Shown: piece after piece, positions 41,953 through 50,476 of the stretch
How positions within the stretch are numbered: the first letter of the stretch is position 1
Layout of the letters: every line of letters starts with the position of its first letter
From: Rhodococcoides corynebacterioides
GTDB taxonomy: Bacteria > Actinomycetota > Actinomycetes > Mycobacteriales > Mycobacteriaceae
Assembly (NCBI RefSeq): GCF_019834675.1
Contig: NZ_JABUBU010000003.1
Span: 1-64,000 of the forward strand
Direction of reading: 5' to 3'
DNA: 64,000 nucleotides
Notes under the pieces: model-generated
What the model saw: only the letters and a program-made list of their open reading frames with translations
What the model was told of the DNA's origin: nothing
Database searches by the model: none
Program-made: the position numbers and the translations under genes

Positions 41953-44055
41953 GTGACCGACATCGACCGCCTCCGCACGCTCGCCGACCTCCACGGCGTC
42001 GCGACGTCGTACGAAGGGTGGGACAAGACCCGTCGCGACGTCGCCGAATCCACCCTCCGCGCGGTTCTCGGCGCGCTCGACGTCGACGCGAGCACCGACT
42101 CCGCGGCCGACGCCGCCATCGCCGCGCACGACGAGGCGCCGTGGCGACGCACGCTGCCCCCGTCCGTCGTCACCGTGGCGGGCGCGGACCGGGACGTGCC
42201 CGTGCACGTCCCGCACGGCGCGTCGGTGACGCTGTCGATCGAGACCGAGAGCGGCGGCCGCCGCGAGACGCAGCAGCGCGACGTGTGGGTCGATCCCCGG
42301 GAGATCGACGGCGCCCTCGTCGGCCGGGCGACGTTCGCCCTGCCCACCGACCTGGAACCCGGGTGGCACACGCTCGTCGCGGAGGTCGACGGTGCCGACG
42401 CGCCGTCGTCGTGCACCCTCGTGGTGACCCCGCCGGTGCTCTCGACCACCGCGGGCCTGGCCGACCGTCAGCGGTGGGGCGTTCTGGCTCAGCTCTACTC
42501 CGTGCGGTCCCCGCAGTCCTGGGGCGTGGGCGATTTCGCGGACCTGGCCGACATGGCGTCGATCCTCGGCGAGGACCACGGCGCGGACTACGTACTGGTC
42601 AACCCCCTCCACGCCGCGGCGCCGCGCCCGCCGATCGAGGCCTCGCCCTACCTGCCCACCACCCGACGGTTCGTCAACCCGCTCTACATCCGGGTCGAGA
42701 ACATCCGGGAGACGGCGATGCTCCCGCGCGACAAGTACGCGCGCATTCGTGACGCCGCCCGGCGCCTGCACCGCGCGAACACGCGGACCGACACGATCGA
42801 CCGGGACAAGTCCTTCCGCGCGAAGCTGCGCGCCCTCGAGGCCGTGTTCCTGGTGCCGCGCAGTCCGGCCCGTGAGGCGGCGTTCGCCGCGTTCCGCCGC
42901 GAGGAGGGCGAGGGGCTCTACAACTTCGCCACCTGGTGCGCGCTGACGGAGAAGTTGTCGCCGTCCGACGAGCGGTGGCGGACCAAGGCCGCCGGCCCCC
43001 GCACGCCGTGGGTCGAGCGGCAGCAGGTGAAGCTGGCGCACCGCATCGACTTCCACTGCTGGCTGCAGTGGATCTGCGACGAGCAGCTGGCCGACGCGCA
43101 GGCGGCCGCACACACCGCCGGCATGGACATCGGGGTCGTGCACGACCTCGCCGTCGGCGTCGCGCAGGGCGGCGCCGACGCCTGGTCGCTGGGCTCCGCG
43201 CTGGCGGAGGGAGTCACGGTCGGAGCCCCGCCCGACGACTTCAACCAGCAGGGGCAGCAGTGGAATCAGCCGCCGTGGCGTCCCGACCGCCTGGCCGAGC
43301 TGGGCTACGCGCCCTACCGCGACATGCTGCGCACCGTCCTCAAGCACGCCGGCGGACTGCGGGTCGATCACATCCTGGGGTTGTTCCGACTCTGGTGGAT
43401 CCCCACCGACGCGGCGTCGCCGGCGGAGGGCACGTACGTCACCTACGACCACGAGGCGCTGATCGGCATCCTCGTCCTCGAGGCCGACCGGGCGGGCGCC
43501 GTGGTGGTCGGCGAGGACCTCGGCGTGTTCGAGCCCGTGGTGCAGGAGTACCTGGCGTCGAGAGGCGTTCTGGGAACGTCGATTCTGTGGTTCGAGCGGG
43601 ACGAGGACGGTCCGATCGACCCGGCCGACTACCGCGAACTCTGCCTCACCTCGGTCACCACCCACGATCTCCCGCCCACCGCCGGATACCTGGCGGGCGA
43701 GCACATCGACCTGCGGGCACGCCTGGGACTGCTCGAACGCGACGTCGACTCCGAACGCGAGCAGGACGAGGCGCAGCGGGAGTCGGTGCTGGACCTCGCC
43801 CGTCGGCACGGACTGCTCGCCGACGACGCGTCGCCCGACGACACCGTCGCCGCGCTGCACCGCCTGATCCAGCGCAGCCCGTCGCGCCTGCTGGGCGTCG
43901 CGTTGGTGGACATGGTCGGCGAACACCGCATCCAGAATCAGCCGGGGACGGACGAGACGCAGTACCAGAACTGGCGGATTCCGTTGGCGGACAGCGCCGG
44001 CCGAGCGGTATCCGTGGAGGACCTGCGCCGTGTGCCGTCGCTGATCGAGGACTGA
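41953..44055 (+). CDS. malQ: 4-alpha-glucanotransferase (amylomaltase)
   Basis: GH77 disproportionating enzyme that transfers malto-oligosaccharide units, part of glycogen/maltodextrin metabolism. 700 residues from GTG 41953: an N-terminal extension (about 1-160) typical of actinobacterial MalQ, then the catalytic domain with G-V-G-D-F-A-D-L, R-V-D-H-I-L-G-L-F-R (nucleophile region), V-V-G-E-D-L-G (acid/base) and T-T-H-D-L-P-P-T-A-G-Y (third acidic residue). Monocistronic. Confidence 0.93.
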   Translation: MTDIDRLRTLADLHGVATSYEGWDKTRRDVAESTLRAVLGALDVDASTDSAADAAIAAHDEAPWRRTLPPSVVTVAGADRDVPVHVPHGASVTLSIETESGGRRETQQRDVWVDPREIDGALVGRATFALPTDLEPGWHTLVAEVDGADAPSSCTLVVTPPVLSTTAGLADRQRWGVLAQLYSVRSPQSWGVGDFADLADMASILGEDHGADYVLVNPLHAAAPRPPIEASPYLPTTRRFVNPLYIRVENIRETAMLPRDKYARIRDAARRLHRANTRTDTIDRDKSFRAKLRALEAVFLVPRSPAREAAFAAFRREEGEGLYNFATWCALTEKLSPSDERWRTKAAGPRTPWVERQQVKLAHRIDFHCWLQWICDEQLADAQAAAHTAGMDIGVVHDLAVGVAQGGADAWSLGSALAEGVTVGAPPDDFNQQGQQWNQPPWRPDRLAELGYAPYRDMLRTVLKHAGGLRVDHILGLFRLWWIPTDAASPAEGTYVTYDHEALIGILVLEADRAGAVVVGEDLGVFEPVVQEYLASRGVLGTSILWFERDEDGPIDPADYRELCLTSVTTHDLPPTAGYLAGEHIDLRARLGLLERDVDSEREQDEAQRESVLDLARRHGLLADDASPDDTVAALHRLIQRSPSRLLGVALVDMVGEHRIQNQPGTDETQYQNWRIPLADSAGRAVSVEDLRRVPSLIED

Positions 44056-44095
44056 GCACGGCGCGGGTGCGGCGCTGCGCCGCACCCGGCCGGGG

Positions 44096-45277
44096 TCACA
44101 GGGCGCCGACGAGGTCCTCGCGGGAGCGCGGGGCGTCGGACTTCAGCATCTCCTTGGCCTCGTCGAGGCCTTCCCAGACGTTCCACATCAGCACCCCACG
44201 CAGCACCGAGTTCTCGTCCAGGTAGTAGACGACGCCTTCCTTGCCCGGCGTCTTCCAGTCCTCGACGGTGGTCAGCTCGGTGCTCATCGTCCCGACGGCC
44301 TGGTAGCCGTTGTCGTAGACGTCCGAGTAGAAGTACGGCGTGTACGTGTAGGGGTCGGTCGAGCCCGCCATGATGCGGCCCGCGGTCTTCCCCATCTCGT
44401 TGGCGTTGTCGACGTGCTCGATGCGGCGACGGCCGAGGATCGCGTCCGGGTAGTTGGCGACGTCGCCGGCCGCGTAGACGTCGGGATCCGCGGTCCGGAG
44501 GTGCTCGTCGACGACGATGCCGTTGTCGACCTCGAGACCGGCCTGCTCGGCGAGGTCGACGTTGGGCTTCACACCGAGACCGAAGACGACGGCGTCCGCG
44601 TCCAGCGTCGACCCGTCGTCGAGCGTCAGGGAGACCGACGAGCCCGACTGCTGTCCGGAGGACACCTTCACGCCCATGCGGATCGTGACGTCGTGGTCGA
44701 CGAAGGTCCGGTGGAACTCGCGCGCGAGGGTCTCGGGGAACATGTGGCCGCCGACGACGTCGTCGCTGGTGACGAGGGTGACGGTGACGCCGTTCTGGGA
44801 CAGCGCGGCCGCGATCTCGGTGCCGATGTAGCCCCCGCCGACGACGGCGACGTGCGTGCCCTCGGACGCGAGCGCCCGCAACCGGCGGTAGTCGGCGAAG
44901 GTGCGGAAATAGACGACGCGCTCCGACGGCGGCAGGTCGAGCTGCGTCGGCGAGGCACCGGTGGCGAGCAGGAGCGACCGGTAGGTGTGGGTGTCGCCCG
45001 CGTCGGTGGTGATCGTGTGCGCCTCACGGTCGAGGCCGGTCACCGTGGTGCCCGTGACCACCGTGGCGCCCGTCTCCTCGGTACCGAGGGGCACCTTGTC
45101 GGTGGTGAACTCCTCGTCGGTCCACAGCTTCTTGCTCAGCGCGGGACGGGTGTACGGCGCGTCGACGTCGTTGCCGACGACGAGGATCGAGCCCGTCGGG
45201 TCCTGCTCGCGAATCCCCTTCGCGGCATTGTCGGCGACCATGCCGCCCCCGACGATGATGTAGTCGTACTCGGACAC
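44096..45277 (-). CDS. NAD(P)/FAD-dependent oxidoreductase (ferredoxin reductase-like)
   Basis: Two-dinucleotide-binding flavoprotein, 393 residues, GTG start 45277. FAD motif I-V-G-G-G-M-V-A (8-15), NAD(P) motif V-V-G-G-G-Y-I-G-T-E-I, and Y-A-A-G-D-V-A-N. Resembles rubredoxin/ferredoxin reductases that feed electrons to monooxygenases, but no ferredoxin gene is adjacent. Divergent from the DrrAB-type ABC exporter. Confidence 0.87.
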   Translation of the reverse strand: MSEYDYIIVGGGMVADNAAKGIREQDPTGSILVVGNDVDAPYTRPALSKKLWTDEEFTTDKVPLGTEETGATVVTGTTVTGLDREAHTITTDAGDTHTYRSLLLATGASPTQLDLPPSERVVYFRTFADYRRLRALASEGTHVAVVGGGYIGTEIAAALSQNGVTVTLVTSDDVVGGHMFPETLAREFHRTFVDHDVTIRMGVKVSSGQQSGSSVSLTLDDGSTLDADAVVFGLGVKPNVDLAEQAGLEVDNGIVVDEHLRTADPDVYAAGDVANYPDAILGRRRIEHVDNANEMGKTAGRIMAGSTDPYTYTPYFYSDVYDNGYQAVGTMSTELTTVEDWKTPGKEGVVYYLDENSVLRGVLMWNVWEGLDEAKEMLKSDAPRSREDLVGAL

Positions 45278-45555
45278 CGCGAACCCCGTTCTGTCGTCTA
45301 CCTGCGAACGCCGAGGGCGGAGTCGTCAGACCACCGCGCCCGGCCGTGACGGTCGAATAGCCGCACGCGTTCCTTCTTCAAACCCCCGGCCCTCCGAACC
45401 CCCGTCTCGCGACGTGACCGTGTCGGTGGCCTGTGGTGCGATGAGTTTCGAGGGCGGCGGCGGTCCATTCGGAGGTCGGCTCGGATTCGAGGATCGTCGA
45501 GCAGGGTCGAGCAGAGCAGGGACGCCGGGTCCCACCGGTACCGAGAAGGGGAGTC
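45278..45555. promoter_or_regulatory. Divergent intergenic region, flavoprotein / ABC exporter
   Basis: 278 bases with no credible gene on either strand. Contains the AAGGGGAG ribosome site for the ABC gene at its right end and presumably both promoters; I see no clear -35/-10 pair or palindrome. Confidence 0.4.
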
Positions 45556-46593
45556 ATGGGTACACGCGGAGAGGCCGAGACGGCCATCAGAGCCACGGGC
45601 CTGGTCAAACACTACAAGGACGTTCACGCCCTCGACGGGCTGGATCTCGAGGTCCAGCAGGGCACCGTCATGGCCCTGCTCGGGCCCAACGGGGCGGGCA
45701 AGACCACCACCATCCGCGTGCTGACCACTCTCCTGCGGGCGGACAGCGGCGCGGCCACCGTCGCCGGGCTCGACGTGGTGAAGGACGCGGCCGAGCTGCG
45801 CTCGCGCATCGGGGTGTCGGGGCAGTACTCGGCGGTGGACGAGTACCTCACCGGGTTCGAGAACCTCGACATGGTCGGTCGGCTGTATCACCTGGGCGCC
45901 AAGCGCAGCCGAGCGCGGGCACGGGAGCTGCTCGAGCGGTTCGACCTGGTCGACGCCGGGGATCGGCCCGTCAAGGGCTATTCCGGCGGCATGCGTCGGC
46001 GGCTCGATCTGGCGGGCGCGCTGGTCGCGGATCCGCCCGTCCTCTTCCTCGACGAGCCGACCACCGGACTCGACCCGCGGGCTCGCATCGATCTGTGGGC
46101 GGTCATCGACGAGCTCGTGGCGGCCGGCACCACCCTGCTGCTCACCACGCAGTACCTCGAGGAGGCGGACCGACTCGCGGATCGCATCGCGGTGATCGAC
46201 CGCGGCGTGGTGATCGAGCGGGGTACGGCGGACGATCTCAAGTCCCGCGTGGGTGGCTCGCGCATCGACCTGACCCTCGCGACGGCGGAGGACCTGAGCG
46301 CAGCGGTGGAGATCCTCGGCCGACCGGCCGGTGAGGTCACGGCCGACGAGTCGTCGCGGCGACTCACGCTGCCCGCGTCCGACGGGGCCATCACCCTGTC
46401 CGACGCGTTGCTCGCCCTGCGGGAGCGAGGAATCGTGCCCACCGACGCCTCGCTGGCCAAGCCCAGCCTCGACGACGTGTTCCTCACGCTGACCGGTCGC
46501 GCCACGGCCGACAGCGCCGATGCCACCCCTGCCACCGACGCCACCCCTGCCACCGACGCCGGCGCGTCCGCCTCGACAGGATCCACCCGATGA
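45556..46593 (+). CDS. ABC transporter ATP-binding protein, daunorubicin-resistance (DrrA) family
   Basis: 345 residues. Walker A G-P-N-G-A-G-K-T (43-50), signature Y-S-G-G-M-R-R-R-L-D-L-A, Walker B L-F-L-D-E-P-T-T-G-L-D-P, and the DrrA-type C-terminal region with P-S-L-D-D-V-F-L-T-L-T-G. The C-terminal tail carries an 18-bp tandem duplication (D-A-T-P-A-T twice). Overlaps the permease gene by four bases. Likely exports a lipid or drug. Confidence 0.9.
   Translation: MGTRGEAETAIRATGLVKHYKDVHALDGLDLEVQQGTVMALLGPNGAGKTTTIRVLTTLLRADSGAATVAGLDVVKDAAELRSRIGVSGQYSAVDEYLTGFENLDMVGRLYHLGAKRSRARARELLERFDLVDAGDRPVKGYSGGMRRRLDLAGALVADPPVLFLDEPTTGLDPRARIDLWAVIDELVAAGTTLLLTTQYLEEADRLADRIAVIDRGVVIERGTADDLKSRVGGSRIDLTLATAEDLSAAVEILGRPAGEVTADESSRRLTLPASDGAITLSDALLALRERGIVPTDASLAKPSLDDVFLTLTGRATADSADATPATDATPATDAGASASTGSTR
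46519..46560 (+). repeat. 18-bp tandem repeat in the ABC ATPase tail
   Basis: GA(T/C)GCCACCCCTGCCACC occurs at 46519-46536 and 46537-46554, followed by a third partial GACGCC. Encodes Asp-Ala-Thr-Pro-Ala-Thr twice, in frame. Confidence 0.8.
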
Positions 46594-47393
46594 CCACTCC
46601 CCTGCTCGCCCTGTCCGACGGCGCCACCATCGCCCGCCGCAATCTCATCAAGCTGAAGCGCGTACCGGACCTGATCGTGTTCACGCTGCTCTCGCCGATC
46701 ATGTTCGTGCTGGTGTTCGCCTACATCTTCGGTTCGGCCATCGACGTCCCCGGAACGTCGTACCGCGAGTTCCTCATCGCGGGCATCTTCGTCCAGACCG
46801 TGATCTTCGGGTCGACGTGGACCGGCCTCGGGCTGGCCGAGGACATGCAGAAGGGCATCATCGATCGGTTCCGCACCCTGCCGATGGCGCCGTCCGCCGT
46901 GCTGGTCGGACGGACCAGCAGTGACATCGTGATCAACGTGATCTCGCTGGTGGTCATGTCGCTGACCGGGCTGGTGGTCGGCTGGCGGATTCGCTCGTCG
47001 TTCCTCGAGGCCCTCGCCGGGTTCGCGTTGCTGCTGCTCTTCGCCTACGCGCTGTCGTGGGTCATGGCGGTCATCGGGCTGTGGATCCGGACACCGGAGG
47101 TGTTCAACAACGCCACCTTCATCGTCATCTTCCCGTTGACGTTCATCGCGAACACCTTCGTTCAGAGCTCGGACCTGCCGGGTCCCCTCCAGACGGTGGC
47201 CGAGTGGAACCCCATCTCCGCGATCACCCAGGCGTGCCGCGAACTGTTCGGCAACACCAGCGCGCAGGTACCGGTTCCGGAGGCGTGGCCGCTGCAACAC
47301 CCCGTCCTCGCCACCCTGGGGTGGTCCCTGTTGATCCTGGTGGTGTTCGTGCCGCTCGCCATCCGTCGTTACGCCAAGGCGGTCAGCCGCTGA
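46590..47393 (+). CDS. ABC-2 type exporter permease (DrrB family)
   Basis: Membrane partner of the upstream ATPase, 267 residues with six TM helices. DrrB features: R-N-L-I-K-L-K-R-V-P-D near the N-terminus, G-S-T-W-T-G-L-G-L-A-E-D-M-Q-K-G-I-I-D-R-F-R-T-L-P-M coupling region. ATG 46590 overlaps the ATPase stop. Exported substrate unknown. Confidence 0.9.
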   Translation: MTTPLLALSDGATIARRNLIKLKRVPDLIVFTLLSPIMFVLVFAYIFGSAIDVPGTSYREFLIAGIFVQTVIFGSTWTGLGLAEDMQKGIIDRFRTLPMAPSAVLVGRTSSDIVINVISLVVMSLTGLVVGWRIRSSFLEALAGFALLLLFAYALSWVMAVIGLWIRTPEVFNNATFIVIFPLTFIANTFVQSSDLPGPLQTVAEWNPISAITQACRELFGNTSAQVPVPEAWPLQHPVLATLGWSLLILVVFVPLAIRRYAKAVSR

Positions 47394-47451
47394 CCCTGCC
47401 CGGGGTCGTTCACAATCGCGTCTCACGAATGTCGTGTAAACACTGAGGGCT

Positions 47452-48942
47452 GTGACGGCCATCGAGAACGCGTCGACCTCTGCTGCCGCATCGGCACCCG
47501 CCCGTGCCGGTGCGGCAGCCCGTGCGCGGGCGTCGGGGTCCACCGCAGCGCGAGTGGGACGCTCGCGGTTCGGGCGTGCCGAGGTCCTGCTCCCGGCCGT
47601 GGCGTTCCTTCTGCTGGCGCCGCTCTACGCCGCCCTATCGGTGACGGGCCACTACCAGGGCCGCACGTCCGGGTTCGACCTCGGCATCTTCGTCCAGCAG
47701 ATCTCGTCCTACGCGGACGGGCGTGCCCCCACCTCGGATCTGCTCGGTACCGGCTGGAACACGCTCGGTGACCACTTCTCGCCGATCACGGTGCTCCTCG
47801 CCCCGCTGTACGCGGTGGCTCCCGCTCCGGACACGCTGCTGGTGGCGCAGGCCGTGCTGTTCGCCGTCGGTGTCGTCCCGCTGACCCGATGGGCGCATCG
47901 CACGCTCGGCGTCGTTCCCGCGGTGGTGGTCGCCGTGGGGTACGGACTGTCGTGGGGACTGCAGTCCGCCCTGAACTTCGACTTCCACGAGATCGCGTTC
48001 GCCGTCCCCCTCCTCGCGTTCGCGATGTCCGCCCTGGGCCAGGGGCACTGGCGCAGCGCAGCCCTGTGGACGCTGCCCCTGGTCTGGGTGAAGGAGGACA
48101 TGGGCCTCACGGTCGTCGTCATCGGAGCGCTGATCGCCGTGTGGACCGGCGGGCGCGACCGGCTGATCGGCGTGCTGACCGCGGCGTGGGGCGTCCTGTG
48201 GACCGTGCTCGCGGTGGCGGTGATCGTGCCGGCGCTCAGCCCGGACGACGCCTACGGACAGGGATCCAAGCTGCCGCCGCTCTCGGAAGGCATCGCCGAC
48301 ACCACCCACGGTCTGGTCAGCGGCGACCCCCGCGCCGCGACCATCCTGCTGCTGCTCGCGATCACCGGCTTCGCCGCCCTGCGGTCCCCACTCACGCTCG
48401 TCGCGGTCCCCACGGTCGCGTGGCGCTTCCTCAGCGACAACACCAACTTCTGGAAGCCGATCTTCCACTACAACGCGGTGCTCATGCCGATCCTCTTCGC
48501 CGCCCTGATCGACGCGCTGGTCCGCGGTCGGACGCGGCGCGAGCTGTCGCCGCGCGCGGAACGCATCGTGCTCAGTGCGGTCGCGGCGGTCACTCTCATC
48601 GCGCTGCCGTTCCAACCGTTGGCGCGGCTCGCCTCCGCGGACGGATGGCGGATGGACCCGCGCATCGACACGGTGCGCGACGTGAGCGCGGACATCCCCC
48701 GTGACGCGCGCGTCGCTGCGTCGAACGATCTGGTTCCGCACCTCGTCGCCACCCACCCGACGACGGTCTTCCCGCAGCGGCCGTCGGACTCCACGACCCC
48801 GGAGTGGATTCTCGTCGATGAGGCGAATCCGCCCGGGTGGCCGCAGAATGCGGAGGGTGACCGGAAGGCCGTGAGCGAGGCCCTCGCCGACGGCTACCGC
48901 GTGGTCGACGACGTCAACGGCATCCTGGTCCTGCGGCGCTGA
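47452..48942 (+). CDS. DUF2079 multi-pass membrane protein
   Basis: 496 residues, GTG start 47452. A 40-residue Ala-rich cytosolic N-terminus, then about ten TM helices. G-F-D-L-G-I-F-V-Q-Q early, H-F-S-P-I-T after TM2 and F-D-F-H-E-I-A-F are the DUF2079 hallmarks; the fold resembles GT-C glycosyltransferase-like membrane proteins, and function is unknown. The soluble C-terminal part (about 390-496) lies after the last helix. Confidence 0.85.
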   Translation: MTAIENASTSAAASAPARAGAAARARASGSTAARVGRSRFGRAEVLLPAVAFLLLAPLYAALSVTGHYQGRTSGFDLGIFVQQISSYADGRAPTSDLLGTGWNTLGDHFSPITVLLAPLYAVAPAPDTLLVAQAVLFAVGVVPLTRWAHRTLGVVPAVVVAVGYGLSWGLQSALNFDFHEIAFAVPLLAFAMSALGQGHWRSAALWTLPLVWVKEDMGLTVVVIGALIAVWTGGRDRLIGVLTAAWGVLWTVLAVAVIVPALSPDDAYGQGSKLPPLSEGIADTTHGLVSGDPRAATILLLLAITGFAALRSPLTLVAVPTVAWRFLSDNTNFWKPIFHYNAVLMPILFAALIDALVRGRTRRELSPRAERIVLSAVAAVTLIALPFQPLARLASADGWRMDPRIDTVRDVSADIPRDARVAASNDLVPHLVATHPTTVFPQRPSDSTTPEWILVDEANPPGWPQNAEGDRKAVSEALADGYRVVDDVNGILVLRR

Positions 48943-48997
48943 CCTCGCTGCGGGGCCGGCAGGTGGCCTCGGCGCCGAAACGGGGTATCAGGCGCGT

Positions 48998-49384
48998 ATG
49001 GCAACGACGACGTCCTCCCTGTTGACCCGTGCACCGCGCGTGCTCGGCGCCCTCACCGTGGCGTACAGCGCCGTGGTCCTCGCGTCCCCGCGCACCCTGG
49101 CCGTCCCGGCCGGTCTCACCTCCGACTCCGGGTTCGTCTCCCCGTCCGTCGCCACGGCGGTCCGGGGCATCGCGCTGCGGGACATCGCAAGCGGCGCGGC
49201 GATGGTGGTCGCACGGCGGGGCGGTCCGTTGCGCACCGCGATCGGCGTTCGGGTCGCCTCGGACGTCGGCGACGCGGCGTTGTTCGCGCTCGCCGCTCCC
49301 GACGCGACGACGCGGGCCAAGGCCGTCGGCGTCGCTCTCGGCTGGGGTGCGCTGTGCGCGGCGTCGTCACGCGTCGCGGGCTGA
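48998..49384 (+). CDS. Small membrane protein (DUF4267-like)
   Basis: 128 residues with three or four short hydrophobic segments. The G-I-A-L-R-D-I-A-S-G pattern (about 58-67) and D-V-G-D-A-A-L-F near the third helix resemble DUF4267. Function unknown. Stand-alone, convergent with the secreted proline-rich protein. Confidence 0.7.
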   Translation: MATTTSSLLTRAPRVLGALTVAYSAVVLASPRTLAVPAGLTSDSGFVSPSVATAVRGIALRDIASGAAMVVARRGGPLRTAIGVRVASDVGDAALFALAAPDATTRAKAVGVALGWGALCAASSRVAG

Positions 49385-49423
49385 CACCGGCCGCGCTGTT
49401 CGGATTCGCGCCCGGCGCGGCGG

Positions 49424-50476
49424 TCAGCGGGGCGACGGGTTGATCCACCCCGTGTCGCCGGGACGGCCGCTGTCCCCGGTGTCCGGGGGTGCCGGATTGG
49501 CCCACGACGACGTCTCCGACGCGTCGCCCCCGTGACGACCGCTGTGACGATCGGCGTGACCGTTGCCGGCGGAGCGGTCGGGCCCGTCGGGGCCGTCGAG
49601 ATCGCGACCGTCGTGAGTGTCGTCGGGCGTTCCGGGATCGGACCGGTCGGGATCGGGCCCTCCGGTGTCGGGATCGGGGCCGGGCGCACCGCCGCCGTGC
49701 GGTCCGGTCCCGCCGCTCGGCGCCGTCGGCGCCGACTGGACCTGCGGAGTGGCCGGCAGCGGTGCCGGGCCGGGCGCCGGAGCGCGCTGCGGTTCGGGGG
49801 CGGGTGCGTCGCCGGGCGCGCCGGGCACGCCGGGCCCGGCCGACGCGGCAGGATCCGGGGACTCCGTGGGTGGAGCGGGCGCCGGCAGCTCGGGGGGCGC
49901 CGGCAGCTCGGTGCCGGTCGACCAGGACTGCTCGGCCGCCGGGTCGACGGGCGTATCGACGGCCGGGGGTGCAGGCGCCTCGGTGACGGCCGGGTCGGGC
50001 ACCGGCGCTGCGGGCGGTGGCGGCGGGGTCAGGCCCGGCACGGCGAACGGCAGAGTCGGGAGAGGTGGCAGCGGCAGAACCCACGGCGCGGGCGCCCCCG
50101 GGTCCGCTTCCGCGTCGGCCGCGACGGCGTCGGCGAGTGCGTCCCGCTCCACCCGCGCCTCGTCCTCGCGCCGCTCCTCCTCGGCGCGATCGTCCGCGGC
50201 TCGGTCTCGTGCGATGTCCTCGCTGACCCGTTCCTGGAAGGTCATGTGCGAGCGCCGCTCGTCGTCCGCCTTCTGCTCCGACAGCGACATCGCGTCGCGG
50301 TCGGCCGTGGACGGATCCTCCTCGTCGGAGGACGACGGGGCGGCCACGGCCGAGCTCGGTGCCGCGACCGCCGTGGCCAGCACGCCGCCGGTCACCAGTC
50401 CGGCGGCGGCGAGCACCGGCATCACGCCTCGGGTCAGTCGCGGCCATCGGGCTCCGCGCAGCGACGTCATGGTCAT
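49424..50476 (-). CDS. Secreted proline-rich protein, function unknown
   Basis: 350 residues. N-terminal signal-like stretch (about residues 17-45, V-L-A-A-A-G-L-V-T-G-G-V-L-A-T-A-V-A-A-P), then a highly charged Arg/Asp/Glu region (about 50-120) with coiled-coil character, then a long Pro/Ala/Gly/Asp-rich low-complexity region to the C-terminus. Start ATG 50476 overlaps the upstream stop (ATGA); ATG 50470 has a better-spaced AGGAAG. Looks like a cell-wall-spanning spacer. Composition is unlike all neighbours. Confidence 0.7.
   Translation of the reverse strand: MTMTSLRGARWPRLTRGVMPVLAAAGLVTGGVLATAVAAPSSAVAAPSSSDEEDPSTADRDAMSLSEQKADDERRSHMTFQERVSEDIARDRAADDRAEEERREDEARVERDALADAVAADAEADPGAPAPWVLPLPPLPTLPFAVPGLTPPPPPAAPVPDPAVTEAPAPPAVDTPVDPAAEQSWSTGTELPAPPELPAPAPPTESPDPAASAGPGVPGAPGDAPAPEPQRAPAPGPAPLPATPQVQSAPTAPSGGTGPHGGGAPGPDPDTGGPDPDRSDPGTPDDTHDGRDLDGPDGPDRSAGNGHADRHSGRHGGDASETSSWANPAPPDTGDSGRPGDTGWINPSPR

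Noticed and set aside
45298-45535. Small open frames in the divergent gap before the ABC exporter
   Set aside because: No ribosome sites, Arg-rich composition and mutual overlap in several frames; treated as non-coding.
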